From NCBI GenBank assembly GCA_963618495.1, contig CAVESF010000035.1, positions 1-17,772 on the forward strand: a stretch of DNA of 17,772 nt, read 5' to 3'. The position numbers were made by a program, and so were the translations under genes. Origin of the DNA: Apopatosoma sp963618495 (lineage in GTDB: Bacteria; Bacillota; Clostridia; Oscillospirales; CAG-272). The notes below the pieces were generated by a model, which was not told the origin of the DNA, did no database searches, and saw only the letters and a program-made list of their open reading frames with translations. This document shows positions 1 through 7,436 of the stretch, in pieces. Position 1 is the stretch's first letter. Each line of letters opens with the position of its first letter.

Positions 1-128
1 TTTTCTTGTCGATTTCGCGTTATTATCCTTTGCAGATTCTTTAACTTGTGTTTGGTTTCATCGCTTTCACTCCTTATTTCGTTTGTTTTTTCAGTTATCC
101 CTTTATATGTAAGAGAAACATCTCTCTA

Positions 129-317
129 CTATAAATGGACATTTACAAACCGTTTTGGCGGGGTATTTTACAAAAATTATTCCAAACTCCCTTCACTATA
201 TATGGACATTCTTAAGCCGTTTTGTTAGGGTGATTTGCAAAAATTTTTACCCCTCACTATTATTGGAAAGTTTTAAGCCGTTTGTTGGGGTGTTTCACAA
301 AAATTTTACAAAAAACT
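129..317. repeat. three degenerate tandem direct repeats (61-67 bp)
   Basis: Units start at 129, 196 and 257. Each begins with CTATnnATTGG/CTATAWATGG, followed by an ACATT- or AAGTT-like stretch, then a conserved core (AAGCCGTTTTG or AACCGTTTTGG), GGGGT or AGGGT, and CAAAAATT. The periods are 67 and then 61 bases. The copies have diverged from one another but the order of sub-motifs is kept. Read on the minus strand each unit contains CCC..CAAAACGG and a TATAGT-like box. The origin is unknown; they could be a decayed tandem duplication or repeated binding sites. Confidence 0.55.
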
Positions 318-385
318 TTCTACTTAACCCAAAACTCAAGTTTTCGCTTTGCAACCGGTTTATAAGATTTTTAATAAATTCTTGC

Positions 386-442
386 AAAAAAATCCGCGCG
401 ATTTCGGTTGCCTTTATAGGCTCGTTCTTCGCACGGATTTTA
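386..442 (-). terminator. hairpin with T-run, probable terminator of the minus-strand operon
   Basis: Read on the minus strand, AAAATCCGTGCGA pairs with TCGCGCGGATTTT, with a single A/C mismatch, and the second arm runs straight into a T tract (seven A on the plus strand, 386-392). A second small stem, GCCT/AGGC with a four-base loop, sits inside. It lies about 120 bases past the stop of the CNNM-type gene, with no gene between, so it may terminate that transcript. A less likely reading is a small structured RNA. Confidence 0.5.
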
Positions 443-564
443 TCCCGATTATTTTTGGAAACATAATAATCCGTATTCAGTGGACGGCAAGAATTATGTC
501 ACTGTTGCTAATGAAAGCAATAAGTTGATGTTTCCAGAAGTTAAGATAATATTTTCAAAATTGT

Positions 565-1875
565 TTACATTACTTTTGCGTTTGAAGTTTCAACTTTAAT
601 TTCCTGAGTATGAGTATTCGAAACCTTTGTGATTGTTATCAAAAGACCTTCATACGCAAAAGAATATCCCTCGCACGGTATTTCATTACATTTTTCAATA
701 ATCCACCCGTTAACGGTAGTGGATTCTGAGTTGTCATCGGGAGAAAGATTAAAAAAGTCAAAGAAATTGTCAATGGAAATATCAGTGTTTATACGATAAG
801 TTGTATCATTTTCTTTATATATCAATTCTATCGGTTCGTCTTTTTCATCCCAGATTTCACCGACAAGTTCTTCTAAAATATCTTCCATCGTAACAATGCC
901 CGAAGTCATTCCGTACTCGTCTATAAGAATCGCAATATGCGTTTGCGTTTTTTGCATTTCTTTGAACAATAAATCCAAGCGTTTTGTCTTCGGAACAAAC
1001 ATAGGCGGTTTCAAAATCTGTGATAATTCGAATCCCGGCAATTCGCGATTCAAAAGATATTCCCGCGTATATAAAATGCCGATGATATTGTCAACGTCGC
1101 CCGAATAAACGGGAATACGGGAATAATTTTTCGTTTGAATTTCTTCCATAATTTTATCGTCCGAAATGGTATCGGGTATGCATGAAACACGCATTTTAGG
1201 CGTCATTACATCTTCTGCCGTCATTCCGTCGAGTTTGAATACGTTTTTTATATACCTTATATCTTCTTTATCCAAAGTTCCTTCATCGCCGCCGGCATCA
1301 AGCATTAAAACGATATCTTCTTCCGACACGGTTTCATTATCATCTTTCGGATTCACCCCTAACAAACGCAGAACGGCATTTGTGGAAACGCTTAAAAACC
1401 AGATAATCGGTTTTAAGATGACTGTTAAAACAGTAATTATACCACACGCGGTGTCTGCAAGTTTCTCCTTATGTTTCATTGCCCACCGCTTAGGAACAAG
1501 TTCTCCTAATACAAGCGTAAAATACGACAATATCAAAGTAATCACAATTACCGAAACGGTATTGATAACGCCTGCGCTTTGAGGTGGGATATCAAATGTT
1601 TTTACAAACCATTCCGAAAGCCCCTTTGCAAAGTTGTCTGCCGCAAAAGCCGAGCCGAGAAATCCCGCAAGCGTAACCCCGATTTGTATTGTGGAAAGAA
1701 ATTTCGTCGGTTCTTTTATTATTTTCAATAGTTTTATGGCTTTTTTATTGCCATCGTCTGCGCGAGCCTTTACTTTTTTTTCGTTCAAAGATATGATTGC
1801 AATTTCTGTTGCGGCAAAAAAAGCGTTGAGTAGGATAAGTACTAATTGCAAAAGCAACTGGTAGAATGTGTCCAT
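565..1875 (-). CDS. CNNM/CorC-HlyC family membrane protein (hemolysin-like, CBS pair)
   Basis: The 436-residue product has the full three-part architecture of the family. A CNNM (DUF21) membrane region with several hydrophobic segments covers about residues 1-175 and includes the family-typical GELVPKRWAMKH. A CBS pair follows at about 195-330 (MTPKMRV..., SRIPVYSG, DEYGMTSGIVTMEDILEELVGEIWDE). A C-terminal CorC_HlyC/transporter-associated domain covers about 345-425. Proteins of this type are linked to Mg2+/Co2+ efflux or divalent-ion homeostasis; 'hemolysin' is a historical label. It is the last gene of the potassium operon, 64 bases after kdpE, so its ion role fits the context. An AAGGAG lies about 14 bases before the ATG, longer than ideal, but no alternative in-frame start is available. 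The substrate cannot be told from sequence. Confidence 0.9.
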   Translation of the reverse strand: MDTFYQLLLQLVLILLNAFFAATEIAIISLNEKKVKARADDGNKKAIKLLKIIKEPTKFLSTIQIGVTLAGFLGSAFAADNFAKGLSEWFVKTFDIPPQSAGVINTVSVIVITLILSYFTLVLGELVPKRWAMKHKEKLADTACGIITVLTVILKPIIWFLSVSTNAVLRLLGVNPKDDNETVSEEDIVLMLDAGGDEGTLDKEDIRYIKNVFKLDGMTAEDVMTPKMRVSCIPDTISDDKIMEEIQTKNYSRIPVYSGDVDNIIGILYTREYLLNRELPGFELSQILKPPMFVPKTKRLDLLFKEMQKTQTHIAILIDEYGMTSGIVTMEDILEELVGEIWDEKDEPIELIYKENDTTYRINTDISIDNFFDFFNLSPDDNSESTTVNGWIIEKCNEIPCEGYSFAYEGLLITITKVSNTHTQEIKVETSNAKVM

Positions 1876-1939
1876 GTAATATGTAAGTTCTCCTTATAGT
1901 ATGCAAACCGAATGTTATTTCTGCTGCTTAAAGCAATGT

Positions 1940-2641
1940 TTAATCGTCAATCTTTATCATTCTGTACCCGATGCCGACGTGAGTTTGAATATATTGCGGC
2001 GAATCGGCGGACGGTTCGATTTTTTTGCGCAAAGTCGCCATAAATACGCGCAGGGAAGCAACGTTGCTTTCCCATGCCGCGCCCCATATTTTTTGCGTAA
2101 TGAAAGTATGAGTAAGCACTTTCCCGACGTTTTTTGACAATAAGCACAGTAGTTTGTATTCGATAGGGGTAAGGTGGAGTTCTTCTCCGTTAAGGTATGC
2201 GCAACCTGCGCCATAATCTATTTTCAGATTTCCGTTGACAAAAACCGATTCGGATTTGTTTGTCGATTGTATTGCAAGAAGCCTTCTTTGCGTAACTCTT
2301 ATTCTTGCAAGCAATTCTTCGACGGAAAACGGTTTTGTCAGATAATCGTCCGCTCCGGCATCCAACGCGTCGATTTTATCCTTATCTTCGGCGCGAGCGC
2401 TGATTACGATAATAGGCATCTCCGACCAAGAGCGTATTTTTCCGATAACGTCCACGCCGTCGATATCCGGCAAGCCCAAATCAAGCAGAACAATGTCCGG
2501 ATTATGAGAAGACGCTTGCATAACGGCGCTTTCTCCGTTCGTTGCGGTAATATAATCGTAATCGTGCGTTTTCAAAGTCGTTCCGATAAGGTTACGGACG
2601 GGCGCGTCGTCTTCAACAACTAAAATCAGTAAGTTATTCAT
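1940..2641 (-). CDS. kdpE: KdpE-like response regulator (OmpR/PhoB family)
   Basis: The 233-residue product has an N-terminal receiver domain with the acidic pair E10/D11-D12, phospho-acceptor D54 in VLLDLGLPD, and the conserved lysine K103 in LTKPF. A C-terminal winged-helix DNA-binding domain follows (about 135-230, including LTPIEYKLLCLLSKN and the GIGYRM end). This is the standard OmpR/PhoB layout, and the receiver resembles KdpE. Its ATG overlaps the last codons of the kinase gene by eight bases, so the two are translationally coupled partners. KdpE normally activates the kdpFABC potassium ATPase; none is in this window, so the nearby ktr genes are the likely target (inference). Confidence 0.93.
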   Translation of the reverse strand: MNNLLILVVEDDAPVRNLIGTTLKTHDYDYITATNGESAVMQASSHNPDIVLLDLGLPDIDGVDVIGKIRSWSEMPIIVISARAEDKDKIDALDAGADDYLTKPFSVEELLARIRVTQRRLLAIQSTNKSESVFVNGNLKIDYGAGCAYLNGEELHLTPIEYKLLCLLSKNVGKVLTHTFITQKIWGAAWESNVASLRVFMATLRKKIEPSADSPQYIQTHVGIGYRMIKIDD

Positions 2642-4592
2642 GAATTTTCACCTCCCCGACAGGCAATGTAAAGGTAAATATCGCGCCGTGCGGAACGTTG
2701 TCGGTTATCGTTATTTCTCCGCCGTGCGCGTTTATGATGGATTTACACAATGAAAGTCCCAGACCGATACTGCGACGACAATCGACAATTTTGTTTGCTC
2801 CTGTATAAAACATATCGAACACCCGCGATTTTTGTTCATCCGCAATTCCGTTTCCGTTATCCGCCACGCTTACGCAGACTGTTTCTCCGTTTCTTTTTGC
2901 CGTAATCGTAATTTGCGAATCGGACGGCGTGTATTTAATAGCGTTGTCTAAAAGATTGATTAAAACCTGCACGATAAGCCGAGCGTCCATTTTTGCAAGG
3001 AGCAAATCGTCTGGTTGTATCACGGTAATTTTTTGTGTTTCGCTTTTCGTATGAACATGTTTCAACGCCTCGGTTATGACATCGCCGACAAGTTCCGTCG
3101 TCAAATTTATATTCATTCTGCCTTCTTCAATGCGCGTTACCGCAAGCAGATTTTCAACCAAATTGATAAGCCAAAGCGAATCGCCGTAAATATCTTCGTA
3201 TATTTGTTTTTTTGTCGCGTCGTCAATATCGTTACCGTTTGAAATCAGATTGCTCGCATTGCCCGAAATGGAAGTAAGCGGCGTGCGAAGATCATGCGAT
3301 ATGGAACGGAGCAAGTTTGCGCGCAACTGTTCGTTTTTGGCTAAAACGGCGGCGCGTTCTCTTTCTTTGGCGTTTATGATTCCGTCAATTGCGATTGCGC
3401 ATTCGCCGATAACGGAAACCACAATGCTTTCGTTAAAAGAATCAATCGGTTTTTCTCCGACGAAAATGCCTATTGCTCCGTAGTTTTTGCCGTTTTTGCA
3501 TATCGGGAAAAACTCATATTCGCTGTCAGGATAGATATTTGTTCCTTTTCCCGCTTTTACGTTGCTTTTCGTTATTTGCCAAGCGATTTGTTCGTAGTCA
3601 GACGGTATGGCGGAATAGTCGTTTTTCGTCGGCAAAGTATAAATTCTTTGCGCTTTATCGTCAAATACAACTATTTTTCGGTTTAACAGTCTATGCAATT
3701 GATTCGCCGTAACCTGAAATATCTCCGTTTCATCGGACGCTTTCTGAATTAACAGATTCGCATCGAACAGAATTTTTGTTCTGTATGCCGTTTGAGATGC
3801 CTGACGTTCCCGAGTTTTCAGTTTTTCAGTTGTTCCGCCTATGATGAGAGATGCTGTAAACATAATTACAAAAGTCACAGGGTAACCGCTTCCATATGCT
3901 AGAAACGAAAATTTCGGTTCGGTAAAAATGAAATTAAAAACCAAAACGCTCGCAACGGATGATATAACCCAACAAATTTTGCTTTTTGTCAGTATAGCGG
4001 TAATCAAAACGCCAAGCATATAAGTCGTAATGATATTCGCTTCCGTAAATCCGAGGCTTGAAAAAAGATAACCGAGCAAAGTCGAAAGCAACAGTAAAAT
4101 CGTTGAAATCGCCAATTCTTTAAGGAGTTTTACAAAATGCGGTTTTTCAAAAAGTTTTTTCTTTCCTTTTGCTATAACGGCATCGCTATCGGGAATGATA
4201 TGTATATCAACATTAGGAGCAAGCGATATAAGTTTTTCGGTTAAAGTCGGTTTGCCTATAAAGCGCCGCTTACCGATAACGGTTCGTCCGATTACTATTT
4301 TAGTAACGCCGGAAAGACGCGCATATTCCGCAATTTGAAACGCAATGTCGTCCCCACATACGGTAACTATCGACGCGCCGTTTGTTTCGGCAAAATGGAT
4401 GTTCGCAAGCAACCTTTCCGCGTCTTCTGTTGTCATAGATTCAGATACGGGTGTTTTTACATATAAGGCGGAAAAAGTTGCATTGAACGCCTTTGCCATT
4501 GCTGCCGCTGTTTGAATTATTTTCGTGTTTGAAGGCGCGGAAGACAAACAAACCAATATATGTTCTTTGTTATTTGTAAACACTTTTCCCAT
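2634..4592 (-). CDS. kdpD: KdpD-like sensor histidine kinase lacking the N-terminal KdpD domain
   Basis: The 652-residue product begins with a universal-stress-protein-like domain (about 10-138). A DUF4118 membrane block of four hydrophobic segments follows (about 158-255), then a GAF-like region (about 275-405), a HisKA domain with H433 in SISHDLRTPLT, and a HATPase domain with its N box (LLDNAIKYT) and G boxes (ADNGNGIAD, GLGLSLCKSI). Full-length KdpD is about 880-900 residues; the missing part is the amino-terminal KdpD domain with its Walker-type loop. The gap upstream holds a promoter and the preceding gene, so no hidden N-terminus is present. The Usp domain shows S17-S-A then 20 residues then FSALY, close to the c-di-AMP motif reported for Staphylococcus aureus KdpD. 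An AAGGAG lies about 14 bases before the ATG. Confidence 0.93.
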   Translation of the reverse strand: MGKVFTNNKEHILVCLSSAPSNTKIIQTAAAMAKAFNATFSALYVKTPVSESMTTEDAERLLANIHFAETNGASIVTVCGDDIAFQIAEYARLSGVTKIVIGRTVIGKRRFIGKPTLTEKLISLAPNVDIHIIPDSDAVIAKGKKKLFEKPHFVKLLKELAISTILLLLSTLLGYLFSSLGFTEANIITTYMLGVLITAILTKSKICWVISSVASVLVFNFIFTEPKFSFLAYGSGYPVTFVIMFTASLIIGGTTEKLKTRERQASQTAYRTKILFDANLLIQKASDETEIFQVTANQLHRLLNRKIVVFDDKAQRIYTLPTKNDYSAIPSDYEQIAWQITKSNVKAGKGTNIYPDSEYEFFPICKNGKNYGAIGIFVGEKPIDSFNESIVVSVIGECAIAIDGIINAKERERAAVLAKNEQLRANLLRSISHDLRTPLTSISGNASNLISNGNDIDDATKKQIYEDIYGDSLWLINLVENLLAVTRIEEGRMNINLTTELVGDVITEALKHVHTKSETQKITVIQPDDLLLAKMDARLIVQVLINLLDNAIKYTPSDSQITITAKRNGETVCVSVADNGNGIADEQKSRVFDMFYTGANKIVDCRRSIGLGLSLCKSIINAHGGEITITDNVPHGAIFTFTLPVGEVKIHE

Positions 4593-4630
4593 TCGGATAA
4601 TCGTATCTCCTTAAGTTTTGGGGTTCTTGT

Positions 4631-4659
4631 ATTATATCATATTTCCCGCATAAAATCTA
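4631..4659 (-). promoter_or_regulatory. sigma-A-type promoter in front of kdpDE
   Basis: On the minus strand there is a perfect TATAAT (plus-strand 4631-4636) with an extended TGA just upstream, and a weak -35 TAGATT (4654-4659), with a 17-base spacer. It would let the kinase and regulator be made independently of the upstream ktr genes. The -35 overlaps the stop codon of the small membrane protein gene. Confidence 0.55.
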
Positions 4660-4950
4660 CTTACGGCTTATGTAATCGGTTAAAGTATTTGTCAAATCCC
4701 GATTTTCACCATCAAGGATAACAATTGTGACTATTTTATGGCTTTTTTTGAATTTTTCAATCTCTGAAATCATGTTTTCATAGTTTTCCGCATCAATGAA
4801 TTCAATCGGGCTGCATTCTTCTTTTCGTTCCTTTTCAATTGCTTTTCTGTTTTCTTCCAAAAAGACGTCGAGCCTTTTCATTATAAAAAAGCCGAAAATC
4901 ATAACCGATACTACTGCAATAATAAGTATTGCGTCTTCCATAAAAGTCAT
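4657..4950 (-). CDS. small membrane protein of unknown function in the potassium operon
   Basis: The 97-residue product is not a family I recognise. One hydrophobic helix spans about residues 6-24 (DAILIIAVVSVMIFGFFIM). A strongly charged, probably helical segment follows (about 26-45, EENRKAIEKERKEE), and then a small cytoplasmic domain ending ISRK with alternating hydrophobic strand-like stretches (KIVTIVILDGENRDL). It starts 15 bases after ktrA and ends just before kdpD, so it sits exactly between channel and sensor genes. The Shine-Dalgarno is weak (AGAAG); an alternative ATG three codons later (4941) is possible. A KdpF-like stabilising or channel-regulatory role is conceivable but only a guess from position. 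Confidence 0.75.
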   Translation of the reverse strand: MTFMEDAILIIAVVSVMIFGFFIMKRLDVFLEENRKAIEKERKEECSPIEFIDAENYENMISEIEKFKKSHKIVTIVILDGENRDLTNTLTDYISRK

Positions 4951-4965
4951 CTTCTTTTACGGCTG

Positions 4966-5619
4966 TTAAATATCAAAGCATTTCCGCATTGCTTTGTATT
5001 CCCCGAGAACTAAAAGCGTTTCGTCTGCGGAGAGAACCGTGTCGGCGGTAACAACCGCATTGATTTTTCCGCTTTTCTTTGTGGCGATGATATTTACATT
5101 GTATTTTCTACGAATATCGATTTCTATAACCGATTTCCCAACCCATGCCGACGGAACGGAAACTTCAAATATCGAACAGGAACCGCCGAGTTCTATGTAA
5201 TCAAGAATATTGTCGGAACTATAACGAATTGCCGCCCATGTGGCAAGTTGTTTTTCGGGATAAATAATTTCGTCTGCGCCGTTACGAAGAAGAAATTTTG
5301 CCTGCACGTCCTGTTCTGCGCGCGCCACAACCTTTTGCGCTCCTAATTCTTTTAATAAACAGGTTGTTTCAAGAGAACTTTGAAAGTCGCCGCCGATAGT
5401 TACAATACAGACATCGTAGTTTTTTACGCCGAGCGATTTCAGCAACGCTTCGTTTGTGCTGTCGCCGATTTGCCCGTTAGTCACATAAGGCATAGCGTCG
5501 TTAATTCTTTCTTCGTTTTCGTCTACCGCCATGATTTCGTGTCCTAATTCGTGTAATTTCATTGCGATGTATTTCCCGAAACGTCCGAGACCTATCAATA
5601 AAACAGATTTTGTTTTCAT
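4966..5619 (-). CDS. ktrA: KtrA/TrkA-type cytosolic regulator of potassium uptake (RCK)
   Basis: The 217-residue product is one RCK unit. RCK_N (about 1-130) is a Rossmann fold with the nucleotide loop GLGRFG (10-15) and an acidic D33 at the end of the second strand. RCK_C (about 135-217) is the ligand-binding half. The single-RCK length matches KtrA/KtrC rather than the double-length TrkA of enterobacteria. Such proteins form octameric rings that gate the membrane subunit in response to ATP/ADP, and in Gram-positives c-di-AMP can bind RCK_C. A strong AAGGAGG lies nine bases before the ATG and overlaps the end of the channel gene, indicating tight coupling with it. Confidence 0.93.
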   Translation of the reverse strand: MKTKSVLLIGLGRFGKYIAMKLHELGHEIMAVDENEERINDAMPYVTNGQIGDSTNEALLKSLGVKNYDVCIVTIGGDFQSSLETTCLLKELGAQKVVARAEQDVQAKFLLRNGADEIIYPEKQLATWAAIRYSSDNILDYIELGGSCSIFEVSVPSAWVGKSVIEIDIRRKYNVNIIATKKSGKINAVVTADTVLSADETLLVLGEYKAMRKCFDI

Positions 5620-5633
5620 ATATAAAAACCTCC

Positions 5634-6962
5634 TTAACCGACTGCAATCGTATCTGTCGGCAATTTTGCTACTTGTTTTTTATTTGCGCCGAAAGCGGCA
5701 TATATCAATGTTAAACCGCCAACGCGCCCGAAAAACATAGATAAAATCAAAATCAATTTGGATACGATTCCGAGCGTTGGGGTAATTCCGAGCGTAAGCC
5801 CTACCGTGCCGACGGCAGAAGCCGTTTCGTAAAGGCAAGACGTAATAGGCAAATTTTCAATCGCGCTTATAGTCTTTCCGCCAAATAGAAACAGGGTTAT
5901 GTACATTATAAATATTGCCGAAGCCGTCTTAACCGTTTCATCGTCGATGCGCCGTTTCACAAGTTCCGCATTGTCTTTTTTTCTGAATACGGAAAAAGCG
6001 GAAGAAAATAAAACCGCTATCGTCGTTGTTTTCATACCGCCTGCGGTAGAACAGGGAGACCCGCCTATCAGCATAAGAATAATCATCAGGTATAATCCCG
6101 TATCGCTGATTGCCGTAAGGTTTACCGTATTAAACCCTGCCGTTCTAGGCGTTACCGATTGAAACAAAGAAGCAAGAATCCGCTCACCGACAGGTAAATC
6201 GCCGAATTCAAAAAAGAAGAAGTATATTGCGGGAAAAACAACAAGCACGGCAGTTACAATCAATACCACTTTGCTCTGCGTACGATATTCTTTTATTCGC
6301 CACTTGTGTTTGCAAATGTCTTCCCATACAAGAAAACCGATACCGCCGATAATTATCAATAACATAATCGTAATATTGATGACGGGTTGCGCAGAATAGT
6401 GCGTGATAGAAGTGAACTCTCCGCTTTTCGTTCCCATTATATCAAACCCTGCATTGCAGAATGCCGACACCGAGTGGAAAATAGCAAACCAAATACCCTC
6501 TGCGCCGTAATCAATACAAAACACGGGCATCATAACAAGTGCGCCGACAAGTTCAATCAAAAAAATCCCTTTGATTATAAATCCGGTCAGGCGGACTATT
6601 CCGCTCACATTTGGCGCAGAAATTGCGTTTTTCATCGTTTCGCGGCTGAACAGTCCGATTTTTTTGCCCGAAATAACGGCAAGAGACACGGCTATGGTAA
6701 CAACGCCCATACCGCCGATTTGAATCAGCAACAATATTACGATTTGTCCGAATATCGTCCAGTGCGTTGCCGTATCGAATACGATAAGTCCCGTTACGCA
6801 TACGGCGGACGTCGAAGTAAAAAGGGCGTCGATAAACGATGTCCATTCGTGAGATTTTGAAGAAATCGGCAATGTCAAAAGAAAAGCACCGAGCAAAATA
6901 ACTCCCGCGAATCCCAATAATATTATCTGAAAGGATGATAGTTTCCTTTTTAGTATTCCCAT
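5634..6962 (-). CDS. ktrB: KtrB/TrkH-type potassium channel subunit
   Basis: The 442-residue polytopic protein belongs to the superfamily of K+ transporters. All four pore-loop selectivity-filter sequences can be seen with their glycines: CVTGL (G58), FCNAGF (G172), RTAGF (G276) and GTVGL (G388). The loop after the third repeat (GGSPCSTAGGMKTTT) is typical of the intramembrane gate of KtrB/TrkH. The size fits KtrB. It moves K+ (with Na+ coupling in many relatives) across the cytoplasmic membrane under control of the KtrA ring. It is the first gene of the operon; GAGG lies seven bases before the ATG. It is separated from ktrA by only 14 bases. Confidence 0.94.
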   Translation of the reverse strand: MGILKRKLSSFQIILLGFAGVILLGAFLLTLPISSKSHEWTSFIDALFTSTSAVCVTGLIVFDTATHWTIFGQIVILLLIQIGGMGVVTIAVSLAVISGKKIGLFSRETMKNAISAPNVSGIVRLTGFIIKGIFLIELVGALVMMPVFCIDYGAEGIWFAIFHSVSAFCNAGFDIMGTKSGEFTSITHYSAQPVINITIMLLIIIGGIGFLVWEDICKHKWRIKEYRTQSKVVLIVTAVLVVFPAIYFFFFEFGDLPVGERILASLFQSVTPRTAGFNTVNLTAISDTGLYLMIILMLIGGSPCSTAGGMKTTTIAVLFSSAFSVFRKKDNAELVKRRIDDETVKTASAIFIMYITLFLFGGKTISAIENLPITSCLYETASAVGTVGLTLGITPTLGIVSKLILILSMFFGRVGGLTLIYAAFGANKKQVAKLPTDTIAVG

Positions 6963-6992
6963 GCAAAAACCTCGATTCCGTTTATCGGTATC

Positions 6993-7001
6993 ATAATATC
7001 A
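6993..7001 (-). promoter_or_regulatory. candidate extended -10 box for the ktr operon
   Basis: On the minus strand TGATATTAT forms an extended -10 some 30 bases before the ktrB start. The -35 region (about 7016-7021) reads TGCTAT and does not resemble TTGACA, as would be expected for an activator-dependent promoter. The implied 5' leader is only about 25 bases, leaving no room for a c-di-AMP (ydaO) riboswitch. Confidence 0.35.
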
Positions 7002-7044
7002 TTTTTTTCATAAAGATAGCATTAGGGTTCTTGTTGATGGCGTT

Positions 7045-7066
7045 AAGATTTTATAAAGATTATAAT
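7045..7066. promoter_or_regulatory. 11-bp-spaced direct repeat upstream of ktr, possible KdpE site
   Basis: AAGATTTTATA (7045-7055) is followed directly by AAGATTATAAT (7056-7066): two copies of AAGATT exactly 11 bases apart. OmpR/PhoB-family regulators bind head-to-tail half-sites at about one helical turn. The site would lie roughly 60-80 bases before the putative ktr start point. The stretch is AT-rich, so chance is possible. Confidence 0.35.
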
Positions 7067-7236
7067 CAATGCTTATCTGTCTTTTCTTTGTTATTGCATT
7101 CTTCTTACATGTCTTGCTTGCAATTTCGCTTCAAATATTATAAACAATGTATTCTGGATGGGTTCCGTTTGCGTTTTATTTCTATTCATTACAGTTAAAT
7201 CTTTTTTAACCGCATAACATCTCTGTTGTTTGACAC

Positions 7237-7272
7237 ACAAAAGGCTCACGGATTTTTCCGTGAGCCTTTTGT
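7237..7272. terminator. perfect 16-bp hairpin with A/T flanks, bidirectional terminator
   Basis: ACAAAAGGCTCACGGA pairs perfectly with TCCGTGAGCCTTTTGT around a TTTT loop. The arms start with A's and end with T's, so it can stop transcription from either side. It backs up the first terminator of the minus-strand ABC gene and insulates the ktr promoter. Confidence 0.75.
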
Positions 7273-7383
7273 CATCGTTTGAAAGCGCAATTCTAAAATT
7301 TAATTTTAATAATTCCCTATGGAAACTGCGCTTTGCCGCGGCTTTGTTTTGTCTTGCAATCGGAGGATTTTCATAAGGAAATG

Positions 7384-7420
7384 AAAAGAGCAGGGGCTTC
7401 AAAGAAATCCCTGCTCTGAT
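7384..7420 (-). terminator. terminator of the ABC ATPase gene
   Basis: On the minus strand, about 20 bases past the stop, GAGCAGGG pairs with CCCTGCTC and is followed by TTTTC. The loop is 13 bases. Confidence 0.75.
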
Positions 7421-7436
7421 GTTAACTGAAATCAAA

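Larger units (their letters stand above)
1..564. other. gene-poor left edge
   Basis: No credible gene is seen in this 564-base stretch. It is very AT-rich, and its open frames are phenylalanine/lysine/serine-rich low-complexity products with no start supported by a ribosome binding site. It contains three degenerate direct repeats (129 to about 317) and a hairpin (386-442) that can serve as terminator for the minus-strand operon on its right. A frame from 420 to about 597 on the plus strand reads more like protein between 470 and 550 (a piece reading SVDGKNYVTVANES), but it has no start codon and opens right after a stop. At most it is a gene remnant. Confidence 0.5.
6963..7436. other. intergenic region between the ktr operon and the ABC ATPase
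   Basis: No gene is supported in this 474-base stretch. It holds the possible ktr promoter and repeat site (6993-7066), a long perfect hairpin (7237-7272) and the ABC-gene terminator (7384-7420). Base composition changes across this interval, from the AT-rich ktr block to the more GC-rich genes on the right. The frame reading through both hairpins from the ABC gene has no family resemblance. Confidence 0.6.

Noticed and set aside
129..317. Possible CRISPR array
   Set aside because: Only three units, strongly diverged, and with unequal 61-67 base periods; no constant repeat with unique spacers and no cas gene.
46..466. Two plus-strand open frames of 60 and 103 residues
   Set aside because: They read through the tandem repeats, have low-complexity Phe/Lys/Ser-rich content and no convincing start signal.
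420..597. Possible 3' end of a gene on the plus strand
   Set aside because: It opens after a stop with no start codon; the protein-like stretch is short and runs antisense into the CNNM gene. Noted only as a possible remnant.
1876..1939. Mg2+ riboswitch before the CNNM/CorC gene
   Set aside because: The gap after kdpE is only 64 bases and has no M-box-like structure.
6963..7200. c-di-AMP (ydaO) riboswitch upstream of ktrB
   Set aside because: The likely promoter leaves only a leader of about 25 bases and I see no ydaO core motifs; a covariance model search would settle it.
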